From Psychrobacter sp. JCM 18900 (GTDB taxonomy: Bacteria > Pseudomonadota > Gammaproteobacteria > Pseudomonadales > Moraxellaceae): 64,000 bases of DNA. Under the pieces are notes generated by a model that ran no database searches, had not been told where the DNA came from, and worked only from the letters and a program-made list of their open reading frames with translations. The stretch lies in the NCBI RefSeq assembly GCF_904846625.1, contig NZ_CAJHBL010000003.1, forward strand, positions 186,001 to 250,000, given 5' to 3'. Position 1 is the stretch's first letter. Each line of letters begins with the position of its first letter. Position numbers and translations under genes: made by a program. Of this stretch, positions 59,398-64,000 are shown in pieces.

Positions 59398-60018
59398 TTA
59401 TTTCTTTTCAGCGCGAGTTTTGTCAACTAAATAGTCAACAACTTTAGCGACTTTAGCGTTTTCGCCAGTTACCACATATTTGCCTTGTACAACGACAGAT
59501 GGAACACCAGTGATTTGATAACGCTTGGCGCCTTCTTGAGAGCGACCAATTTTTGTACCAACAGCAAATGAGTTATATAGGCTGTTAAATTTCTTTTCAT
59601 CAACGCCTTTCGATGCATACCATTTGCTTAGTGACGCTTGATCAAACAGTTTTTTACCATCTTTATGGATAGCGTCAAATAATGCGTCATGAGTTTTGCT
59701 TTCAAAGCCTAAAAGCTGAGCCGCATAAAAACCGCGAGCATTGGCTTCCCAAACAGGGTTAAGTGCTGCTGGTGTCTTGAAGAAGGCAACATCTTTGTCT
59801 TTGGTTTTTGCCCATTTTTCCATATGCGGATTAAGCGCATTACAATGTGGGCAACCATACCAAAAGAATTCACGAACAATGATAGCATCACCGCTGATTT
59901 TCTCTGGGTTGTCTAGCACACGGTAATCTTTTCCAGCGACATAGTCTGCAGCTTGTGCGCCCATAGAGGCAAGTCCAATGGCCATGGCTAGACCAGTCAG
60001 TGTGATGACACGTTTCAT
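59398..60018 (-). CDS. dsbA: Thiol:disulfide interchange protein DsbA
   Basis: Periplasmic oxidase that introduces disulfide bonds. The 206-residue product has a signal peptide ending at GAQA/A (about residue 23), the thioredoxin-fold active site FFWYGCPHCNALNP with CPHC, a helical insertion, and the cis-proline loop TGVPSVVVQGKYVV. The start at 60018 (MKRVITLTG) follows AAGGAT. It stands alone between darP and ubiG on the minus strand. Confidence 0.95.
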   Translation of the reverse strand: MKRVITLTGLAMAIGLASMGAQAADYVAGKDYRVLDNPEKISGDAIIVREFFWYGCPHCNALNPHMEKWAKTKDKDVAFFKTPAALNPVWEANARGFYAAQLLGFESKTHDALFDAIHKDGKKLFDQASLSKWYASKGVDEKKFNSLYNSFAVGTKIGRSQEGAKRYQITGVPSVVVQGKYVVTGENAKVAKVVDYLVDKTRAEKK

Positions 60019-60522
60019 ACTTTATCCTTGAGGTGTGGAGACTTAGAATGGGTTAAGAGGTTGGTGTCTATATGGTTGTTAAACATGTGACACTTTAAAA
60101 TATATAGTTTTTAAAGGGTCTAAACCAGACAGTGTCGAGTATAATCGAACAATAGCAAAGTATCGACTATGATAACGTAAAATGTATGTACTTGTGAATC
60201 GCATTCTTAACCGATAGTTGTAAAGCTGTTAGCTATTATTTAAGGTATATTGCTTGTTACTTTCTGAACCTACTGTTTCTCAAACGTCTGCTTTATTTCT
60301 ATGTAAGATTTAAGACAGTCGAAAATATCAGGAGGCGGTATTGTCACAAAAGTATTTAGCTTTTCTATATTAAGATACTGCCTAAAAACAGGGTAAAGTT
60401 TGAGCCTATTCACAATCGGTGACGATGTGCTTACGACAAAACTGCTACTCTCATGCTAATATTAAGCACATAATCGTGCACTGTAAACGATAATAACGAT
60501 AGTGACAATCAAGGAATATACC
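60019..60522. promoter_or_regulatory. Divergent control region between dsbA and ubiG
   Basis: About 500 bases without a normal gene. A plus-strand TATAAT lies at 60140-60145, without a good -35. An isolated perfect AGGAGG at 60330-60335 precedes a ten-codon open frame starting TTG at 60341 and ending at 60373, which could be a leader peptide or chance. Confidence 0.45.
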
Positions 60523-61350
60523 ATGAGCTCTGCTTTAAATTCTTCATCAACTTCAAATGATCAGAATAATAATAGTGCTTTCAATAATACAGAGTCTAAC
60601 ACCATCAACGTGGATCCTAGCGAAGTCGAAAAATTTAATAACTTGGCGAGTGAATGGTGGAGCAATACAGGGGCGTTTGCAACGCTACACGAGATCAATC
60701 CATTACGTTTAAACTGGATAGAAGAAAACGTCAAACGTGGCTATCAAAACGCTGCTAATAAAACTGCTGAGCAAGGACTTTTTGGCAAAAAAGTACTCGA
60801 TGTAGGGTGCGGCGGCGGAATATTGTCAGAATCTATGGCACGCCGCGGTGCTGATGTGACAGGGATTGATTTAGGTACAGAGAACCTAAAAGCTGCTGCG
60901 TTACATGCAGAGCAAAGCCAGTTGGAGAGTACGCTTCGTTATCAGCATATACCCGTTGAAGAGTTGGCAAAAACGCAGGCTGGTCAGTTTGACGTGGTGA
61001 CGTGCATGGAGATGCTAGAGCACGTGCCAGATCCCAGCTCGATTGTGCAGGCTTGTTATGAATTACTGGCTCCTGGCGGTGTCTGTGTACTATCAACGAT
61101 TAATCGCAATCCTAAGTCTTATCTGTTTGCCATCGTTGGTGCAGAGTATGTGCTGCGGTTGCTTGATCGCGGTACCCACGACTATGCCAAATTTATTACG
61201 CCAGCTGAATTAGACAAAATGGCCCTTAATACTGGATTTGTTCGTCAGGATATTATCGGTTTGCATTATAATCCGCTAACCAAACGCTACTGGCTTGCCC
61301 AAAACGTCGATGTTAATTATATGATAGCCGTACAAAAGCCACTGGGTTAA
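60523..61350 (+). CDS. ubiG: Ubiquinone biosynthesis O-methyltransferase UbiG
   Basis: SAM-dependent methyltransferase for two O-methylations in ubiquinone synthesis. After a Ser/Asn-rich leader of about 35 residues come the family blocks [16 protein letters not shown] and [16 protein letters not shown]-binding [46 protein letters not shown], and [14 protein letters not shown]. The ATG at 60523 follows AAGGAA; an in-frame GTG at 60502 lies upstream of it. 275 residues. First of a ubiG-mupP-yciK set. Confidence 0.95.
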   Translation: MSSALNSSSTSNDQNNNSAFNNTESNTINVDPSEVEKFNNLASEWWSNTGAFATLHEINPLRLNWIEENVKRGYQNAANKTAEQGLFGKKVLDVGCGGGILSESMARRGADVTGIDLGTENLKAAALHAEQSQLESTLRYQHIPVEELAKTQAGQFDVVTCMEMLEHVPDPSSIVQACYELLAPGGVCVLSTINRNPKSYLFAIVGAEYVLRLLDRGTHDYAKFITPAELDKMALNTGFVRQDIIGLHYNPLTKRYWLAQNVDVNYMIAVQKPLG

Positions 61351-61417
61351 TGCTGCAAGCGTCCATTTATTTGCCATACTTTCACTAAACACGTCATCAA
61401 TCTCAAGAGCATTCACT

Positions 61418-62128
61418 ATGACCCAATTTGTAAAAGCTGTTTTATTTGACCTTGATGGGACATTAATCGATACTGCTGCTGATTTTGTTCGTATCATTGG
61501 TAAAATGAGTCTCGAAAATGACTGGCAGGCACCGCCTGAAGCGGAAATCCGCGAGCAAGTCTCTGCCGGTGCCTCAGCCATGGTGCAATTGATGCTAAGA
61601 CATAACGATCAACTCGAAGTCAGCGAGGAAGCGTTGCTTGAGTTTCGTCAGCAGTTCTTAGATGATTATGAAGCAGATATCTGTGTCGATAGCTGCGTGT
61701 TTCAGGCGCTTGAAGCGGTGCTGACAGAGCTTGAAGCAAAGGGTGTGCCGTGGGGTATCGTTACCAACAAGCCGCGTTATTTAGCTGAAAAGCTATTAAG
61801 TGAGATGCAACTGGATCAGCGCTGTGCAGTTTTGGTCTGTCCAGATGATGTATCTCGCACCAAACCAGACCCAGAGCCAATGTATATGGCGCTAGAAAAA
61901 CTTGGTATCCCACGAGGGGCGGCAGGCTGCGTACTTTATGTCGGTGATCATGTGCGTGATATTGAAGCTGGCAATGCCGCTGGCATGCCAACGATTTTGG
62001 CCGCTTATGGATATATTCCGCCTGAAGATCAAAAGTCTTTAAAAAAATGGGGCGCCGACTATATTACGGATACCCCTGAGCAGTTAAATAAATTGCTGCT
62101 ATCGTCTGGTAAGTTTGAATATTTATAG
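61418..62128 (+). CDS. mupP: HAD phosphatase, MupP/Gph type
   Basis: The 236-residue haloacid dehalogenase-type phosphatase has motif I VLFDLDGTLIDT, motif II VTNK, motif III Lys in RTKPDPEPM and motif IV YVGDHVRDIEAG. By sequence alone it could be a phosphoglycolate phosphatase (Gph). The order ubiG - phosphatase - yciK is that of Pseudomonas mupP, which encodes a MurNAc-6-phosphate phosphatase for peptidoglycan recycling, so that role is favoured. Gap to ubiG is 67 bases. Confidence 0.85.
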   Translation: MTQFVKAVLFDLDGTLIDTAADFVRIIGKMSLENDWQAPPEAEIREQVSAGASAMVQLMLRHNDQLEVSEEALLEFRQQFLDDYEADICVDSCVFQALEAVLTELEAKGVPWGIVTNKPRYLAEKLLSEMQLDQRCAVLVCPDDVSRTKPDPEPMYMALEKLGIPRGAAGCVLYVGDHVRDIEAGNAAGMPTILAAYGYIPPEDQKSLKKWGADYITDTPEQLNKLLLSSGKFEYL

Positions 62129-62203
62129 ACTGCTATATATCATCAGATTTACAACCATAAGCACATATCCTCAACGATTTAATGATAAGTAGTGAGCAAT
62201 GCC

Positions 62204-63040
62204 ATGAGTGACAATAATAATCAACCAGTCGTTCAACAAGACAATAAAAAAACGGTTCAGAGTCCTATTCAGCCTTTGACTCATGATGATATTCGTAGCT
62301 TTGTACCGTCCAGTAATTGCTTAGATGGTAAGACTATTTTGGTGACTGGTGCGGGGGATGGTATTGGCCGTGTTGCCGCACTGACCTATGCTCGTTATGG
62401 TGCCACAGTTTTATTGTTAGGACGCACTAGTAGCAAGCTTGAATACGTCTACGATGAGATTGAGAGTCTTGGTGGTAAGCAGCCTGCTATGTTGCCTATG
62501 AACTTAGAAGGGGCGACTTACGCCGAAATGCAGCAGCTTGAAGGGCTAATTAATAAAGAAGTCGGCCAGTTAGATGGCATATTGCATAATGCTGGTGTAT
62601 TAGGACAACTGACGCCGCTTGAGATGTATGACGTCGATACTTTTGCCCAAGTGATGAAAGTCAATTTCACAGCGACTTTTATGCTGACTCAAGCGTTGCT
62701 ACCACTGCTAAAAGATGCCGATCATGGGTCTGTTGTCTTTACCTCTAGCACTGTAGGTACACATCCTCGCGCATTTTGGGGGGCTTATGCACTCTCCAAA
62801 CAAGCAGTAGAAGGTATGAGTGATATCTTTACTCAAGAGACGCAGAACACCACTAATCTACGTTTCAATTGTGTCAACCCAGGTGGTACTCGCACTAACA
62901 TGCGTGCGCATGCGTATCCAGGTGAAAACCCTATGAGCTTAAAAACACCTGAAGATATCATGGCAGGCTATGTCTGTCTGATGAGTGACGAAAGTATTGG
63001 CGTACGCGGTCAAGTAATTGAGCTACAACCTAAAGATTAG
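62204..63040 (+). CDS. yciK: YciK-family short-chain dehydrogenase/reductase
   Basis: Rossmann-fold oxidoreductase of unknown substrate. Visible: NAD(P)-binding LVTGAGDGIGRVAALTYARYGA, LHNAGVLGQLTPLEM, the catalytic serine in VVFTSSTVGTHPRAFWGAYALSKQAVEGM with Tyr-x3-Lys, and NCVNPGGTRTNMRAHAYPGENP, a YciK-type segment. About 45 hydrophilic residues precede the Rossmann start. ATG 62204 is chosen over an in-frame GTG at 62192. 278 residues; neighbours as in the Pseudomonas ubiG-mupP-yciK cluster. Confidence 0.88.
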   Translation: MSDNNNQPVVQQDNKKTVQSPIQPLTHDDIRSFVPSSNCLDGKTILVTGAGDGIGRVAALTYARYGATVLLLGRTSSKLEYVYDEIESLGGKQPAMLPMNLEGATYAEMQQLEGLINKEVGQLDGILHNAGVLGQLTPLEMYDVDTFAQVMKVNFTATFMLTQALLPLLKDADHGSVVFTSSTVGTHPRAFWGAYALSKQAVEGMSDIFTQETQNTTNLRFNCVNPGGTRTNMRAHAYPGENPMSLKTPEDIMAGYVCLMSDESIGVRGQVIELQPKD

Positions 63041-63189
63041 TAGCAAAGTTTGTAAATCGATTGCGTCATTCTTTATTGATGGTTTTATACACTATCGCAG
63101 GTTGCAATTAACCGTAGCTAGCCCCATCTATTTGTTATTAAAGACATTTGTATTGTCTAATTATAATGAATAAAAAATAGGATAAAATT

Positions 63190-63456
63190 ATGGCAGGTGG
63201 CTGGTCAAGAGATGGTGCTGAGCACGAGCAAATGGATGCAACGGTAAATGATGCATTGGAACGCGCGCGACGTTCGTTACCGACAGGTGTAAGTGCTGAG
63301 CTGTGTGACGAATGTGGTAAACCTATTCCAGAGGCAAGGCGATTGGCAGTGCCCGGTATTCAGCATTGTGTTAGCTGCCAGACGGAGCTTGAACAAGAAG
63401 CAAAAGCGGCTGAGCTGTTTAATCGTCGTGGTAGTAAAGACAGTCAATTGCGTTAA
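63190..63456 (+). CDS. DksA/TraR-type C4 zinc-finger protein
   Basis: The 88-residue protein carries the TraR/DksA zinc finger CDECGKPIPEARRLAVPGIQHCVSCQ (four cysteines, residues about 39-61) after a short helical N-terminus, and ends in a charged helix. It lacks the long coiled coil of full DksA, so it belongs with the short YbiI/TraR-like proteins. Such proteins may bind the RNA polymerase secondary channel; whether this one does is unknown. A single gene between yciK and a MITE-like element. Confidence 0.87.
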   Translation: MAGGWSRDGAEHEQMDATVNDALERARRSLPTGVSAELCDECGKPIPEARRLAVPGIQHCVSCQTELEQEAKAAELFNRRGSKDSQLR

Positions 63457-63465
63457 AAAATAGTT

Positions 63466-63637
63466 AGGGCGTGTCCTCAATTCAATCGATAGTCATCTAA
63501 ATGGGTTAAAAATGGCTAAATCTTGCCAAACGGCGTCAAATAGCTGACTAATATCTCGATATTATCTGCGCTATTTTCCTTGTTTGACTGCGATTTATCT
63601 CATTTTTATCACCATTTTTGAAATGAGGACACGCCCT
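63466..63637. mobile_element. MITE-like element with 20-bp terminal inverted repeats
   Basis: The 172-base element starts AGGGCGTGTCCTCAATTCAA and ends with the complement of AGGGCGTGTCCTCATTTCAA, so the 20-base ends differ at one position. The 4 bases AGTT occur directly on both sides (63462-63465 and 63638-63641), as expected for a target duplication. There is no coding capacity. It looks like a non-autonomous derivative mobilised by a transposase elsewhere; the parent IS family was not identified. Confidence 0.85.
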
Positions 63638-63652
63638 AGTTGCGTTGAAAAG

Positions 63653-63700
63653 AAAGTGCGGACATTGCTAGCTAAAATAGCAATGTCCGCACTTTTTTTG
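63653..63700. terminator. Strong bidirectional terminator beyond the MITE
   Basis: A perfect 18-base stem AAAGTGCGGACATTGCTA (63653-63670) pairs with 63678-63695. A T run follows on the plus strand, and A-rich sequence precedes it for the minus strand. Confidence 0.92.
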
Positions 63701-63707
63701 TCTGTTT

Positions 63708-64000
63708 CTATATAACCAGTGCCATCAGTTCGCGATCGCACTCTTCCCAATCTATCCATATTGATGACGCTTTGGCATCATTCTCAGTTTCTTCTATATC
63801 TGTATTGGCAGCATTTGTATCGACAGCATTGTCTAATTGCAAAATAATTTCCAATCGACTATCAGTCTGTGGGTCGATGGTTCTGGTGGTTAGACTACCA
63901 GGGTTAAAATTGATCTGCAGCCAGCCATCAGAAGTATGTACCACGCCTTTGATACGTTGCCAGTTTGGCAATGCTAACAACCAATTCTGTAAATCGTCAG
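63708..64000 (-). CDS. Probable CobW/G3E-type GTPase, C-terminal part (cut by window edge)
   Basis: The minus-strand frame is open to the end of the window and stops at 63708, giving the last 97 or so residues of a longer protein. It reads LALPNWQRIKGVVHTSDGWLQINF, then TDSRLEIILQL, an acidic linker rich in Asp/Glu/Asn, and WEECDRELMALVI at the end. The RxKG-W pattern followed by an SRLEII strand resembles the CobW C-terminal domain of metal-chaperone GTPases. The GTPase domain is outside the window, so the family call is tentative. Confidence 0.6.
   Translation of the reverse strand, partial: DDLQNWLLALPNWQRIKGVVHTSDGWLQINFNPGSLTTRTIDPQTDSRLEIILQLDNAVDTNAANTDIEETENDAKASSIWIDWEECDRELMALVI

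Overview
The window looks like chromosomal DNA of a Psychrobacter-type member of the Moraxellaceae. This is inferred from gene order and protein character, not from a search. The supports are a divergent gltA / sdhCDAB-sucAB-lpd-sucCD block as in Acinetobacter, an argH / algZ-algR-hemC-hemD block as in Acinetobacter and Pseudomonas, a ubiG-mupP-yciK set, and a moderate G+C housekeeping background that falls sharply between about 36.5 and 45.8 kb. No tRNA, rRNA or CRISPR array was seen.

Layout. 1-0.9 kb: start of thiC (minus strand) behind a TPP riboswitch. 1.05-6.4 kb: Pho-box-driven pstS-pstC-pstA-pstB-phoU phosphate uptake operon. 6.4-14.8 kb: an Fe(II)-trafficking protein, argH, an AlgZ/AlgR-type two-component pair, the hemC-hemD-hemX-like group and a hotdog thioesterase. 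14.9-19.8 kb: ribBA with a degenerate second domain, rarA, a small HExxH protein and a lipoprotein. 19.9-35.4 kb: nearly the whole second half of the TCA cycle plus citrate synthase. 35.4-51.5 kb: a surface-sugar region. galE is followed by a complete pseudaminic acid (Pse) pathway (pseB-C-F-G-H-I), a 1179-residue putative glycosyltransferase fusion, then galU, pgi, a catalytically dead UDP-glucose dehydrogenase homologue and a phosphogluco/phosphomannomutase. 51.6-64 kb: mazG, a ComEA-like protein, pcnB-folK-panB-panC-rapZ, darP, dsbA, ubiG-mupP-yciK, a DksA-like zinc finger protein, a MITE-like element, and the end of a CobW-type gene.

How the parts work together. The gltA-to-sucD block supplies citrate synthase, succinate dehydrogenase, 2-oxoglutarate dehydrogenase and succinyl-CoA synthetase, with terminator-like hairpins dividing it into units. 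The Pse genes are tightly overlapped and would deliver CMP-pseudaminic acid. The next gene combines an N-terminal KpsC-like domain (a family that uses CMP-activated ulosonic acids), a long helical middle, and a C-terminal GT-B-like domain reminiscent of the TPR-plus-glycosyltransferase layout of Caulobacter FlmG, which glycosylates flagellin with Pse. No wzx, wzy, wza/wzc or flagellar gene is present here, so the locus reads as a self-contained Pse transfer system with an unknown acceptor. This is the best candidate for something undescribed. Smaller points of interest are the dead UGD paralogue, the degenerate AlgZ-like kinase, the repeat-bearing basic tail of PcnB, two extended RNA stems between pstS and pstC, and the MITE.
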